64,000 nt of DNA from Avena insularis. Lineage: Eukaryota > Streptophyta > Magnoliopsida > Poales > Poaceae. Shown here one piece after another: positions 46,964 to 58,942 of the stretch (positions are counted from its first letter, which is position 1; every line of letters begins with the position of its first letter). The notes below the pieces were generated by a model. That model made no database searches, had not been told where the DNA came from, and saw nothing but the letters and a program-made list of their open reading frames with translations. The translations under genes and the position numbers were made by a program. The stretch spans positions 90,999,285-91,063,284 of the forward strand of contig CM042694.1 of the NCBI GenBank assembly GCA_023614405.1. The letters run 5' to 3'.

Positions 46964-47289
46964 GTGGTCGAGCAAGGCGAGTCAGGACGGGGTTTTCTCG
47001 TCGCCCGAGGCTTCTTTATATAGGGGCCCCTTCACAAAACTTGTTCTGTTTGACCTAACATTGGCGGCACCAACTATACGACCAGAGCTATATGGCCAGA
47101 ATTTTTGCTCCGGCCGTATAGTTGGTCGTTAAGGCGTCTGCCTCCGTTGTACGGCTCCTGGTTTTTCTGGTTGTTCGAAATGTTGTATCTTTGACTTTAA
47201 TATAGTGATTCCCTCCTTTAGACGACATTATCTGTGCAAGAAAAATATAAAAAGAAAGGATTGCATACCCCTTTGAATATTAGCATTAG
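46964..47289. other. Unassigned flank between elements E and G, with a 12-bp inverted repeat
   Basis: No gene seen. A TATATAAAG-like box reads on the minus strand at about 47014-47022. Perfect 12-bp arms ACCAACTATACG (47069-47080) and CGTATAGTTGGT (47115-47126) flank a 34-bp loop. It may be a remnant LTR of G or an unrelated insertion; I cannot decide. Confidence 0.4.
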
Positions 47290-49753
47290 TGGCAGGGTTT
47301 AGAGAGATATTTCATCAAGAATATGAGTAATATCCAGTTTAAACATGGACGTAGATGGCTATATTTCAGAGCCATCATGGCTCCACATAACTCATCGAGC
47401 ATGTCGTCAAGACGTTGTATAGGATGTCGATAACGTACGGTGATAGCAATGATTTGATGTCATTCCATGCATAACCGCAACATATCATCCTTTTTGAGAC
47501 AAGTATCACGGGCACCACACTTGTACTAGTGCTTACTTGTATCAAACCTTTGGAGACGAGTTGGTTGATTTTTTGTTCGATCTCCTTCATCTCCTCCAGT
47601 TTCGTGTGGTAGGCAGCACAGTTTGGGAGAGGTGCACCGGGTATGAGGTCAATGCGATGGTCGATGCTGCGAAGAGGAGGTAGTCCATGTGGAAGCTCTT
47701 CGGGAAACACATCCTTGAATTCCTGCAAAATAGGCATCAAAGAGGGAGGAATGTTGGTCAAGTCATTAGTTCCTTGCGCGAGTCCCTTGCAAACAAGGAC
47801 ATAGTGCAAGATCGATGGGTTATTCCTCACTTCTCTCCTCTCACTTTTGGTCGCAGGAAGAACACTCTTAGTTTTTCCACTCGAGTTAGGGTTGTGGCTC
47901 TCACTCGCTATATGGTGGTTCTCTTTCTCACCACTCTTATCACAAGTTTGTGTTGTGGTTTGCACCCTCACTAAAGCCTTCGCATTGTCCAGAATTATTT
48001 GGCTAGGAGTCATCAGTAGAAAAACACATGTCTTGTTAAGCCATTTGAACATGTACACATTTGTGCGACCATCATGTAGAGCACCTTTGTCGAATTGCCA
48101 CGGTCGGCCAAGTAACATATGACAAACCGTCATTGGAACCACATCACACTCCAGCATGTCCTTGTATGATCGAATTGAGAATGTTACCGAGATGGTATGC
48201 TTGATCTTCACGGACCCTTGGTCACTTAGCCATTGGACATGGTAGGGGTGCTTGTGCGGATGGAGGGTGAAGTTGAGCTTCTCACACAACTCGGTTCTAT
48301 CAAGGTTGTGGCAACTCCCTCCATCGATGATAACTTTGATTGATTTCCCATTGATTCTGGCACGTGTTTGGAAGATGTTGGATCTTTGATCGTCATGCTC
48401 TTGTGTTTGAGTAATCAAGATCCTTGTGACGACAAGCGATGGACTTGTGTCATGTTCACACATGAGGATTTGTTGGTCGTCTTCCACATGTTGCCTTGTC
48501 ATTGCTTCTTTGACTCTTGCGTCAAATTCAGCCTCACTCAAGTATTCTTCGTCGCCATTCTCATAAATGAACAAAACTTTCTTGTTTCCACATGTGGACG
48601 ACTTATGTCCTTTTCCTCCACACATGTAGCATTCGCCATTGAATGGCAGGTCATCCTTTGCATGCTTGCCATTTGGGGGCGGTTTTCCTTAAGGAAGTGT
48701 GGGTTTTAAAGGAAGCTTGGAGGTACTTGAGGAGCTTCCATTGAAGGTTGTTGGTGTAGCAGTTGAAGCTTGCTTGTAGGTGAAGTACGTCTTGGGTTTG
48801 TTGTATTTGATGTCCTCTTGTACTTGACGCTCGGCCTTTATTGCAATGTGCACAAGCTCAACCATGTTGTTGTACTTCTGGAACTCAAGGATGCAATTCA
48901 TTGGATGGTTCAAGCAAATGAGGAAACATGCCATTGTTGGTTCATCACGCTCTTCAATGATGGCACCAATCATGTTGAGCTCCATTTGCTTGAAGTATTC
49001 TTCCACGATCTTTGTCCCTTGACTAAGCGATTGCAGCTTGTTGAAGAGGTGGCGCGTTTAGTGTGAAGGAACAACGTGGGATCTCATATGAGCCTTCATG
49101 TTGTTCCAAGTGGTGATTGGAGGCTCTTATCTTCCATCACGAGCGACTTGTACTTGTTCCCACCAAAGGTTGGCATAATCATCGAACTCAAGCGAAGCCA
49201 TGGCGACCTTCTTCTCATCACTATAATTGTGCATACGTTAGATCTTGTCGACTTTGAGTGCCCACGAAAGGTATTCTTCAGGATCATTTGAACCGGTGAA
49301 CTTGGGCATGGTGAACTTGAGCTTGCCAAAGGTTTCTTCATCATTACAGTCACGATAGCGGTGTTTTCCATGATGTTGATGGTCTTCATCTTCCATGAAA
49401 TCATTGCGATGAGCTTGGTGACCTTGTCGATGCTCTTGCGGTTGAGGAGCCACATTTGGAGGTGGAGGAACTTGGTCCTTGCGACGTGGTTGGGTAACTT
49501 GCTCGTGGCACAATTGAGGCAGTTAAGGAAGCTCATGTCGTGAATGTTGATGAGGAGGAGGCACTTCGGCTTCACGAGGGTGATGTGGATGTGGAGCCTC
49601 TTGACACTGTTGTGGATGAGGGGGAGGCTAGTTCCTCGGTTGGTGATGTTGGTTAGGCACATGGGCCTCACGACGAAGGTCAGGGTCTTGAGCCTCATGA
49701 CATGTGATGCATTGCTCAACATGTACAATTTGTCGCTCAACATGTACAATTTG
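47290..49753 (-). pseudogene. Element G: Ty3/gypsy gag-protease-RT fragment
   Basis: Minus-strand codons start at about 49753, directly fused to copia protease codons. The gag core reads GKLKFTMPKFTGSNDPEEYL and WALKVDKIFRM (about 49340-49230), EEYFKQMELNMI (about 49000) and KAERQVQEDIKYNKPKTYF. A zinc knuckle CYMCGGKGHKSSTC follows (about 48600-48640). The protease has IDGGSCHN (about 48310) and LLGRPWQFDKGALHDGR (about 48090). RT begins with ELPHGLPPLRSIDHRIDLIP and SKGLIQVSTSTSVVPVILVS, then is frameshifted or deleted; RHPIQRLDDMLDELCGA is readable at about 47385-47435 in another frame. Stops at about 48690 and 49030. Broken; the rest of RT, RNase H and integrase is absent. Confidence 0.8.
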
Positions 49754-50822
49754 ACCATTATTTATATTTATCACTAATCCCGATGGTAGGTGGAGAGGTA
49801 GCGTTCCAACGGCGATCACATCAACTCTTGATCCATTGCCGCATGCATCGTGACCTCACCCCTTGCCAGTGGTCGCTTGTTTCGCATCCCCTGATTCGAG
49901 TTACAAATATTAGCAACTGATCCGGTATCAAATACCCAGGTGCTACTGCGAGTACTAGTCAAGTACACATCAATAACATGTATATCACATATACATTTGT
50001 TTGCTTGCTAGCCTTCTTATCCATCAAATACTTGGGGCAATTGCGCTTCCAATGGCCAGTCCGCTTACAATAGTAGCACTCGGTTTCAGACTTAGGGCCA
50101 ACCCGGGATTTCCTTTCAGGCACGACGACAGACTTGCTGCCCTTCTTTCCCTTCTGTTTACCCTTCTTGTCTTTCTTGAAACCAATGGTCTTATTAATCA
50201 TAAACACTTGATGTTCTTTCCAAATCTCCACTTCTGTAGTCTTAAGCATTGATAGAAGCTCGAGGAGAGACTTCTTCATGCCCTGCATGTTATAGTTCAT
50301 CACGAAGCTCCTGTAGCTAGGTGGCAGAGATTGGAGAACACGATGTATACCTTAGTCAATGGGAATCGTTATTCCCAAGGACACAAGCTTATCGGCGTAC
50401 CCAGACATTTTGAGTACGTGCTCACTAACGGAGCTGTTCTCTTCCATCATGCAGCTAAAGAAATTTTCTGAAGCATTATAACTCTCTACGATAGCATGGG
50501 TATCGAAAATCATTTTCAATTCTCCCATGGTATCAAAAGAATTGCCATTTTTGAAACGCTTTCGAAGTTCTGGCTCTAGCCCATACAGTATGCCGCAATG
50601 AACTAAGTTATGGTCCTCCTGACGAGTCAAATAGACATCCTTTTCCTCGTCAGGGGCATCAGGAGCTGGTGGGGGGCCTAGCGGCGCTTCTAGCACATAT
50701 TGATTTTGTGCAGCAAAGAGGAGAATCCTCAAATTCATAGCCCAGTTGGTAAAGTTGCTACCATTCGCAGCAAGTTTCTCTTTCTCCATGAACACATTGA
50801 AATTAAAAGCAGGTGGTGCCAT
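49754..50822 (-). pseudogene. F2: Ty1/copia gag and protease N-terminus
   Basis: ATG at 50822 (APPAFNFNVFMEKEKLAANG), then the copia gag domain (FTNWAMNLRILL, GLEPELRKRFKNGNSFDTM, SVSEHVLKMSGYADKLVSLG), a stop at about 50354, continued as IHRVLQSLPPSYRSFVMNYN and a Lys-rich linker. A zinc knuckle CYYCKRTGHWKRNC follows (about 50055-50100). The protease active site VFDTGSVANIC is at about 49905-49932, and AVGTLPLHLPSG at about 49785-49820. Immediately after the ININN codons it changes into the gag of gypsy element G on the same strand. The rest of copia pol is absent. The motifs fit the Angela/BARE-like group. Confidence 0.82.
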
Positions 50823-51850
50823 CTACAACAGAATTTGTAAAGTTTATTTAGACTAAGTTTATGATAGATTTAGTTCAAAAACTCCCACTCAAAAACAACA
50901 CCCCTCTTGTATTTTTGGTGATTACATGAACCAAATCCACTACACCAAGTCCGATCAACACGTGAGTCGCAGTAGTTTCAAAGGCGAGCATCTATATGGG
51001 CATCATATCAACTATATGACTCATGCTTAACCTTTTGGTCCGTGTTCCGAGGTCATGTCTGTACATGCTAGGCTCACCAAGTAAGAACCTTAGTACTTGC
51101 ATGTGTAAAACTGTTTTACACCCGTTGTATGAAAACATGGATTCAAGTACACCTGATCAATACGTGATGTCTTGAATCGACTAAACATAAAACAATACGT
51201 ACTTAAGGAAGAACACATTTTTTTCTTGATATCTAAATGAGGGATCATATTATAATGCTACAAAACGCCAAACAAGCAATATGAGATGCAAACATCATAT
51301 GTGTAAAGTGAAATGATATGGTTCTTGCACTTGATCACTATCATGTGCATCGTGGTATGATCTTCATCATTCCTTTGTGTGTAAGGCCAAGGTCTATGGA
51401 ACTTACACGTTATGTATGTTGTAAGATTATCAACTATACATCTACTTACAACATTACCATATCATGACACTAGCCCAGCAACGATCTAAAATAGACGCCT
51501 CCAATTTATCAATTGCATGTTTTACGTGGCTTAGGGCTTTCGAAGATAGAACCGTTCTTACCTACAAACATGGAACCACAACGATGATAATCAAATTATT
51601 AGCATCTCGTTGTAAATCAGATATTGACTATAGTAGGAGAGACAGACACCCGCTATCCACTTATGCAAAACTAGTTGCATGTCAAGCGTGGATCAAGTCT
51701 CATGTGCGAGGACATGTAAAGTTTGTCCGGGTCACTTCATCCCACTATGCCACCAATATCCAAAATACATATAAGAAGCAATAACATGATCATCACCACC
51801 CACATACTCATATGTGTACTACCCGTGCAAAGCACCTATGCATAGATCAG
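50823..51850 (-). other. F2 leader between primer site and gag
   Basis: About 1 kb of AT-rich sequence between the primer-binding site and the gag ATG. The long untranslated leader fits Angela/BARE-type copia elements. Short open frames are present on both strands but are not conserved in frame between the two copies (60001-61028). No gene called. Confidence 0.65.
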
Positions 51851-51862
51851 GCTCTGATACCA
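51851..51862 (-). other. Primer-binding site of F2 (initiator tRNA-Met)
   Basis: On the minus strand TGGTATCAGAGC, the standard primer site of plant copia elements, one base inside the LTR end. Confidence 0.92.
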
Positions 51863-51863
51863 C

Positions 51864-53493
51864 TGATGGATTCGCAGCATAGAAAACAAAAAATTCCTAC
51901 GATGTGAACTACTATACGCCAAGATCTATCTACTAGATACAAGCAACGGGTGGATATTCATCCATAGAAATCATACCCTTGAAGACCGACAAAGTGTAAC
52001 GAGATTTCACTCGTGGATGATGTAGTCGTTCGCTTGCCGATCTCAAGATCGTGTGGAAGTCCTAGCGTCGCAAACCAGCAGCACATCCACATTCGCACAC
52101 ATATTTAGGCCACCGAACAACCTCCGCCTCCTTGCTCCAGTGATGCAGCGGAAGAAGCAACCCCTTCCAGACGAAATGCCACCGGGAACATGTATCTCGC
52201 TAGTCCGAGACCATGGGGGAAAATACTAGAGGGAGAGAGAGATCCTTCACGAGGAGGTGTGAGAATGAAGGAGGGAGGAGGGAGCCTTTTATAGGAGGAG
52301 GGGGGGGGGCGTGAGCCCTCACCTCCCCATTCATGTGGTGGTAACTCCCTCCACATTAAAATGCCCCTCCACATTCTCTTTTAAAGTCTCCACTTTAAAT
52401 GCATTAAATTTCTCCAAATTTAATGCTCTCTCATTTAGTAAAACTCCTTTTATTAATTTTATTCAGAATTTTGTTAATTACTTTAATTAACAAACATTCA
52501 CATAAAACCCTTGTAACATTTCAATATTACATGCAGAAACAATTTTAGCAATTTCACCCAAAACAATTTCGGTGTCTATTGAAATAATTCTAGTGTTTTG
52601 CATTTCATTCGTCTGAAACATATTTGCTCCAAATGGTGTTGGTTTTCCATAAGTGTGTCACCCTACGGTTCGTGAAAAATGCAGACATGATCGAGACCCC
52701 TCTCAGATCAATAATCAGAAGCAGGACCTAGAGATCCGTATTGACTCCCACACATTCAACGATGACTTCTTGTGATCGTGAGAACCTTTAATGCTAAGTA
52801 ACTAAAACCCTTTGTCTCGTGATATATTACATGTCCAAGATTCGATCATCGGTATCTCCATACCTAGTTTGATATCGTTGCCGATATGTACTCTTTTCTC
52901 GTTCCTGTGATATATCATTCTAGTGATCTTATCACTTGCTTGCAAGTTAACTAATGTGATATCACCGAGAGGGCCCAGAGAATATCTATCCATCATTGGG
53001 ATGAACAAATCCCACTCTTGATCCATGATCCTCTACATAACACTTTCGTAGTACTGAACCCACCTTTATAATCACCCTTTTACGGTGTGACGTTTGATGT
53101 TATCAAGATACTCTTCTAGTGTTAGTGATTGACATGATCTCATGGTCTAAGGTTTAGGATTACTACGTTTGATGTTATAGCAATATAAATACAATGACTT
53201 TGATCATAATGCTATACTTCAGATGAATGTTCACCACATCATTCAACTAATGTTGTGACCTCGTTATTAACAACATCTAATGTCCATGATCAGGAAACCT
53301 TGATCATCTTGTTAATCAACGAGCTAGTTTATAAGAGAGGCATAACTAGGAACTTTACTTTTGTTTATTAAACACACATGTATTAACGTTTCCAAATTAA
53401 TACAATTATAGCATGCAAAATAAACATCTATCATATACTTGGAATATACATAATAAACACTTTATTATTGCCTCTCAGGGCATATTCTCTTCA
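51864..53493 (-). repeat. 5' LTR of copia element F2 (1630 bp)
   Basis: On + it starts TGATGGATTCGCAGC and ends GGCATATTCTCTTCA. The minus-strand TATA box TATAAAAGGC is at 52284-52293. The flank to the right starts CCTTG, identical to the target duplication left of the F1 solo LTR. It is inserted at the same site of the X antisense gene as F1. Confidence 0.9.
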
Positions 53494-54720
53494 CCTTGGA
53501 GGTATAATCGTCAAACAAAACTTACACATCCTTCAGCTTGGGATCATAGAATTGTGAGGACATTTCTCCCTCTCCCAAGCTCGATAGCTGATAGAGCAAA
53601 AAGCATGTTAGATGAAGGATACTTTCAAGACAGAGAACTTAGAGTATACACATAAGCAAGTAGAGGAAACATGGTTACCTTTGGGCATTGGCCGCATTCG
53701 AACATGTCATAGGTGATCTTGAAGCCGCACTTCCTATCCTTCACCTTGATGATGTCCTTAAGGCGGAGATTTATGGAGTCATTAGAGAAGTTTTCCTCGG
53801 AAATCCACATAGGATCTTTCCTCTCCTTTGAATACTCATGCATCAGCCATGTGCGGTGCTACAGGGGTTGGATCCACCTTATGAACCAGCACATGGCTAG
53901 GTCCAAGCCGGTCATACCTCCATATACCAGCCACTCTATCCACCTTACGACGCAGGAGGCGTCATCATCGGAGGGGAGAAGGCCATGGTACCTCCAAGTG
54001 TTGGCCTCAACGCTAGCCCCATTGACAAAGTCGGGGTATGTTTCTTGTCGGCCAGACAGAGGGATATTTGGGCCATAAAAATAAATCTTCTGATGATTCT
54101 TGCAAGACTCATGGCCAGGAATGTTGGGGAATCGCTGACCAGAATGGGTCTTAAAACTAATGGTTCCATAATTACGAAGTTCATCTTTAAAATCTCCAGA
54201 ATCTCTCTTCATAGTGAAGAAATAGATAAACAGATCTAACCTACGCTTGATTCCTAGATATCATTCACATAGAGCTATGTATTTGCTAAGTGCTAAGATG
54301 ATATTGGGAGATAGATTGTGAGGGAGAATCCAGAAGTGTTTCAAGAACTCAAGGTAGAAGTCGGAGATTGGGAACACAACACCACGTACCGACTGAGCTT
54401 TGAGGTATACCTTCTTTCCATCTTGGGGAGAAGGAATGACCTCGCCAGCATGCGCTGGCCACCAGACCAGCCCTTCCGCCAAAGGAAGATAGCCCTCATC
54501 GACGAGCTCTTTTAGGTGCACCGCGGTAAGATCCGAGCCCCTCCACACTCCCTCGTGGGATTCAGAATCCTCCTCCAGGGTATCGAGCGCCGCCTGTTTT
54601 TGTTCATCGCTGGTGGTTTCCATCATGGCGGAGACTGGAATTACCATCCCCTCCGGCGGGATGTGGACACCCTTTGACGACTCCTTTGAAGCCTTAGGAA
54701 CCACCACCGTCAATGGATAC
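53494..54720 (-). pseudogene. X antisense gene, copy 2 (N-terminal exons)
   Basis: Homologous to 37889-38850 plus 13836-14062, here uninterrupted. From about 54713: TVVVPKASKESSKGVHIP, ISDFYLEFLKHFWILPHNLS, then a TGA at about 54261 where copy 1 has a glycine codon, and KIYFYGPNIPLSGRQETYPD. The copia LTR cuts it at 53493. Because it lacks element C, it shows the pre-insertion sequence around ATCTT (53715-53719). Confidence 0.8.
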
Positions 54721-55327
54721 TACTGCTGCTCTCCATTGGAGTAGATTGGAAGGAGAGAGGAGATGGGATTTCTTTGTAGGGTTTTCTGCTGGAGCTCGAA
54801 GGGTCGCTCATTGAGAGGAAGAAGAAGACGTAAGGAGAATGCAGGTAAAGGTATTACCTTCGACCGTAGTAACTATTTCTCATCCCTGGCGTCAAGATTC
54901 GTGCGCAAGTAATCTAACAGCTAGAGTGTTGACAATGTGTGTGCGAACATGCATGGTAATTTCTCCACGTCCCTCGTTTGACGCTTAACGTTTTGTATTT
55001 CACGTGCAGGAAAATCACTATGATTAAACCACTGCCATGTGTGAGTTTTGAGAAAGTGTAGGCTATAGCCTACTTCGTCCTATTGACAGTAGCAGTGGAG
55101 AAGTTACGTCTAAATATTCCAGCATGGACGGATCCTATCTGACTATGGAAATGGAGACTAAAGCATTAAAGATTTTCCGGCTTACATGTTAAACACGAAG
55201 AAGATTGCAGGGTACTTTGGGAAGACTTTGAGATGTTGCTTGACGAATTGCCGACATCCCCTAGATGGAGCATTCAAGATTAAGGGCAAGACGACACAAG
55301 ATCTCAGAGTCCTCCGGGGGCAACTAT
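54721..55327. other. Copy 2 of the region between X antisense gene and X LTR, with purine tract
   Basis: Homologous to 38871-39465. It ends in CCGGGGGCAACTAT (55314-55327) directly before the LTR. No gene seen. Confidence 0.55.
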
Positions 55328-55851
55328 TGGGGATATGCTAAATGGGTATCACCTTTGCATGTCTCTAATCCGGATGACCCGGGTTGCCCATAGTTAGTAG
55401 CAAGGCCCATGGCCTGCTGGACAGCCCAGCTAGACGAATCCAGAAGGGAGGCCCATGCCAGAAGAAAAAAGGCCACGGTGCAGTCACCGACCTAACTAGA
55501 GCCTTGTTGTTCAAGACACGAAGACTAGTTAGTATTAGTGCAGGACTCTGTAACCTGTCCGGCAAGGACCTTTCCCTATAACCATAGGTTCTAGCGCCTT
55601 TATAAGCCGGACCTGTGGGAGCCTTTAGGGCAACCAATTATCACCACCTCACACAGTGAACCGATCTCTGTAACTCGGCGTATTGCCATTATAGTGATTT
55701 ATAGCAGGACTAGGATTCCACCACCGTCATGGATTTGAACCTGGGTAAGATGTGTTACCTCGTACCCCTCAACTCACCGCCTTTCTCCACCTCTCTAAAC
55801 ACGCTCTGTGAGGACCCCTCCATGGCGTACTCGTCGGCAATACCATGACAA
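55328..55851 (+). repeat. LTR of element X, copy 2
   Basis: Starts TGGGGATATGCTAAATGGG. It matches 39466-39885 and continues beyond the point where copy 1 is cut. TATA-like TTTATAAG at about 55601. The right end is inferred at ATACCATGACA (about 55851); no second LTR is available to confirm it. Confidence 0.55.
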
Positions 55852-55902
55852 AATGATTAAAAAATGTTACTGTGGGGAAGTAGGAGATGTCTAGTGCATA
55901 TA

Positions 55903-56159
55903 CTCCATTCTTCCCAGAATATGTTGCGCATAATTTTGCGTGCAAGCCAAACTTTGCAAAGTTTGACCAATAATATACAAAATAATATGAATATGTATGA
56001 TATGAAATGCATATATTATGAAAATATATTTTAATACAATTCTAATAATATTAATTTGGCATTGTATAGGTTCATATTTGGATCAAACTACTTGGTCAAA
56101 CATTGTAAAGTTTGTCTCTGATAAAACCTTATATGCAACATAAATTGGGTTGGAGGGAG
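55903..56159. mobile_element. Stowaway-like MITE (257 bp)
   Basis: Ends CTCCATTCTTCCCAGAATAT and, inverted, ATTGGGTTGGAGGGAG, flanked by TA on both sides (55901-55902 and 56160-56161). The inner arms CAAAGTTTGACCAA and TTGGTCAAACATTG are also inverted. Size, TA duplication and CTCC..GGAG ends fit Stowaway (Tc1/mariner). Confidence 0.85.
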
Positions 56160-56161
56160 TA

Positions 56162-57765
56162 TTTCATATTTGGGTTGTAGGGACATGATCTAAACCCCCC
56201 CTGGGGGATAGCGACTCTCCCATCCTCCACTTTCCTACAATGGCACGCGTTCAACTCATGGTGGAAGGAAACAGACACATGTGTGTGGCACCCACCCAAC
56301 CTCATCTACTTCCCCTTTCTCCCTCCCGTGGCCTATCACGCATCGCCTCCCTCCTCCTTCCCCTTTCTCCATCCTCACACCCATGTGCTTCCCATGATCT
56401 AGAGCATGCACACTACACCCTACCTATAGTGAGAGGAGCTCCTACCTCTGGTGAAAAGCAAGCTCAACACCAAATCTGTGCTGGTGTTGCCGACAACGAT
56501 AGGTGATGCAAGCAGGGTCTAGCTACACTATGGCGGCTGGCTACTAGGGACTATCTGGTGGTGCTACTTCTGACGGTGAGAGGTGGTGCTACAAGCCCCG
56601 ATGGGCCCTGCTACAAGGGCACAACATAGCTACTACAAGCCTAGTGGGCAATACTACAAGCTTCAACACACACTACTACAAGCCCGGACGCGTGCTGCTA
56701 TTAGACACAACAGGCGCTACTACAAGTGCATGACTTTGCTGCTACAAGCCCCAACACGCGCTTCTAGAAGTGCATGACGTCGCTGCTACAAGCCTCGATG
56801 GGCACTACTACAAGCGCATGATGTCTCTACTACAAGACCCAACAGGCACTGCTACAATCACACGACATCGTTGCTACAAGCGCACGATGGTTTTCGGAGG
56901 TGCTACTAGAGGTTTTTGGTGTTGCTACCGGAGGTTGTTGGTGGTGCTACCATTTGTTGTCGCCAATACTGCAAAAGTACGACGATGAGGCTATGAAGGA
57001 TGGACACTGATGCGGCAAGTGCTATAGCCAGAGCTGCATATGCTGCAATGACCGTGTTCGGAGGAGGAGAAACACTAGTGCACTCGTGTGTGAATCCATC
57101 GGGATTTTGGGGAAGGGTGAGGATCTATGGGAGGAGGGATATTAGCAACGGTATTGCATAGCAAGGCGTTGGTCGCACGACAAAGGTGTTGGGCGGTTGC
57201 CGGAGAACGGAGGGGTGGGAGACTGGAGTGACTCGAGAATTTTTTTCTATGCGCTCACCGTGGAGTTACAGGATGTTACAGCGAAGGAAAATCGTATAGT
57301 GACATCGGTTTTAATCCAACGATCGAGAGGAGGGGGATCATATGTTCTGATCCCAGGGGGATGCTCAGCATGATTTTTTATTTTATGACTGTGTCCCTAG
57401 TTTACTCGAAAATTTACTTTTCACTACGAATCGGCCAATAGGAGAAATGCCACTAGCCGATGCAGATACTTTACGTCTGCATCCCTGATTCCGTTTGATA
57501 CTATTGACTGTTTGCCCCGTCTAACTTACCGTCTAGTTGAACTGACCACTGTTTTGACCATTATTCTAATGAGAGGGCCCTGTTATCTGAGCTGTCGACG
57601 GTACGCATCCCCTGTTCGAGGATCCTAGTCCGCATTATTGTGCAATTTCCCATGTTTTGTTGCTCAACCGCCCGCTCTGCTCCACTGCTTTGGTCCCTCC
57701 TGCCACCACACAGTTCCACCATGCACTGCCCCGCGCTTTGATGCATGTAAAATACATACATGAAC
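56162..57765. other. Unclassified block with degenerate CTACAAG repeats
   Basis: No convincing gene. From 56585 to 56890 the heptamer CTACAAG and its variants recur more than ten times at spacings of roughly 20-40 bp, mixed with GCATGA and CAACAGGC words. Weakly similar C/G-rich words lie near 56190-56215 (CCCCCTGGGGGATAG) and 57350-57365 (CCCAGGGGGATG), which might be decayed terminal repeats of a DNA transposon. The stretch from 57380 to the duplication edge at 57766 looks single copy within the window. Confidence 0.4.
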
Positions 57766-58942
57766 AAAACGTTCTTGTTTCCACATGTGGACGACTTATG
57801 TCCTTTTCCTCCACACTTGTAGCATTCGCCATTGAATGGCAGGTCATCATTTGCATGCTTGCCATTTGGGGGCGGTTTTCCTTGAGGAAGTGTGGGTTTT
57901 AAAGGAAGCTTGGAGGTACTTGAGGAGCTTCCATTGAAGGTTGTTGGTTTAGCAGTTGAAGCTTGCTTGTAGGTGAAGTATGTCTTGGGTTTGTTGTATT
58001 TGATGTCCTCTTGTACTTGACGCTCGGCCTTTATTGCGATGTTCACAAGCTCAACCATGTTGTTGTACTTCTGGAACTCGACGATGCGCTTGATTGGATG
58101 GTTCAAGCCAATGAGGAAACATGCCATTGTTTGTTCATCACGCTCTTCAATGTTGGAATGAATCATGTTGAGCTCCATTTGCTTGAAGTATTCTTCCATG
58201 ATCTTTGTTCCTTGACTAAGCGATTGCAGCTTGTTGAAGAGGTGGCGTGTTTAGTGCGAAGGAACAAAGTGGGATCTCATATGAGCCTTCATGTTGTTCC
58301 AAGTGGTGATTGGAGGATCTTCTCTTCCATCATGAGCGACTTGTACTTGTTCCCACCAAAGGTTGGCATAATCATCGAACTCAAGCGAAGCCATGGCGAC
58401 CATCTTCTCATCACTATAATTTTGCATACGGAAGATCTTGTCAACTTTGAGTGCCCATGAAAGGTATTCTTCAGGATCATTTGAACCGGTGAACTTGGGC
58501 ATGGTGAACTTGAGCTTACCAAAGGTTTCTTCATCATTACAGTCACGATAGCGGTGTTTTCCAGGATGTTGATGGTCTTCATCTTCCATGCAATCATTGC
58601 GATGAGCTTGGTGACCTTGTTGATGCTCTTGCGGTTGAAGAGCCACATTTGGAGGTGGAGGAACTTGGTCCTCGTGACGTGGTTGGGTAGCTTTCTCGTG
58701 GCACAGTTGAGGCTGTTAAGGAAGCTCATGTTGATGAGGAGGAGGCACTTCGGCTTCACGAGGGTGATGCGGATGTGGAGCCTCTTGACGCTGTTGTGGA
58801 TGAGGGGGAGGCTCGTTCCTCGGTTGGTGATGTTTGTTAGGCACATGGGCCTCACGACGAAGGTCAGGGTCTTGAGCCTCATGACGTGTGATGCATTGCT
58901 CAACATGTACAATTTGTCGCTCAACATGTACAATTTGACCAT
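57766..58942 (-). pseudogene. Element G gag, copy 2, 5'-only
   Basis: Homologue of 48565-49753. It contains LKFTMPKFTGSNDPEEYLSW, EEYFKQMELNMI and KAERQVQEDIKYNKPKTYF, and the zinc knuckle CYKCGGKGHKSSTC (about 57805-57845). Protease and RT are missing because homology ends at 57766. It is fused at about 58940 to copia protease codons exactly as in unit 1. Confidence 0.8.

Larger units (their letters stand above)
48565..55750. repeat. Direct duplication, unit 1 (G gag - F copia 5' part - F LTR - X antisense gene - X LTR)
   Basis: Collinear with 57766-64000 throughout. Offsets are stable: LTR starts at 51864 and 61042, gag starts at 50822 and 60000. The left edge of homology is near ATGAACAAAAC at 48565/57766. 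Unit 2 runs off the window end at the equivalent of about 54800. Many substitutions and a few indels separate the units, so it is an old duplication. Confidence 0.85.

Noticed and set aside
51851..51862. tRNA-Met gene fragment
   Set aside because: Only the 12-bp primer-binding site; no tRNA cloverleaf around it.
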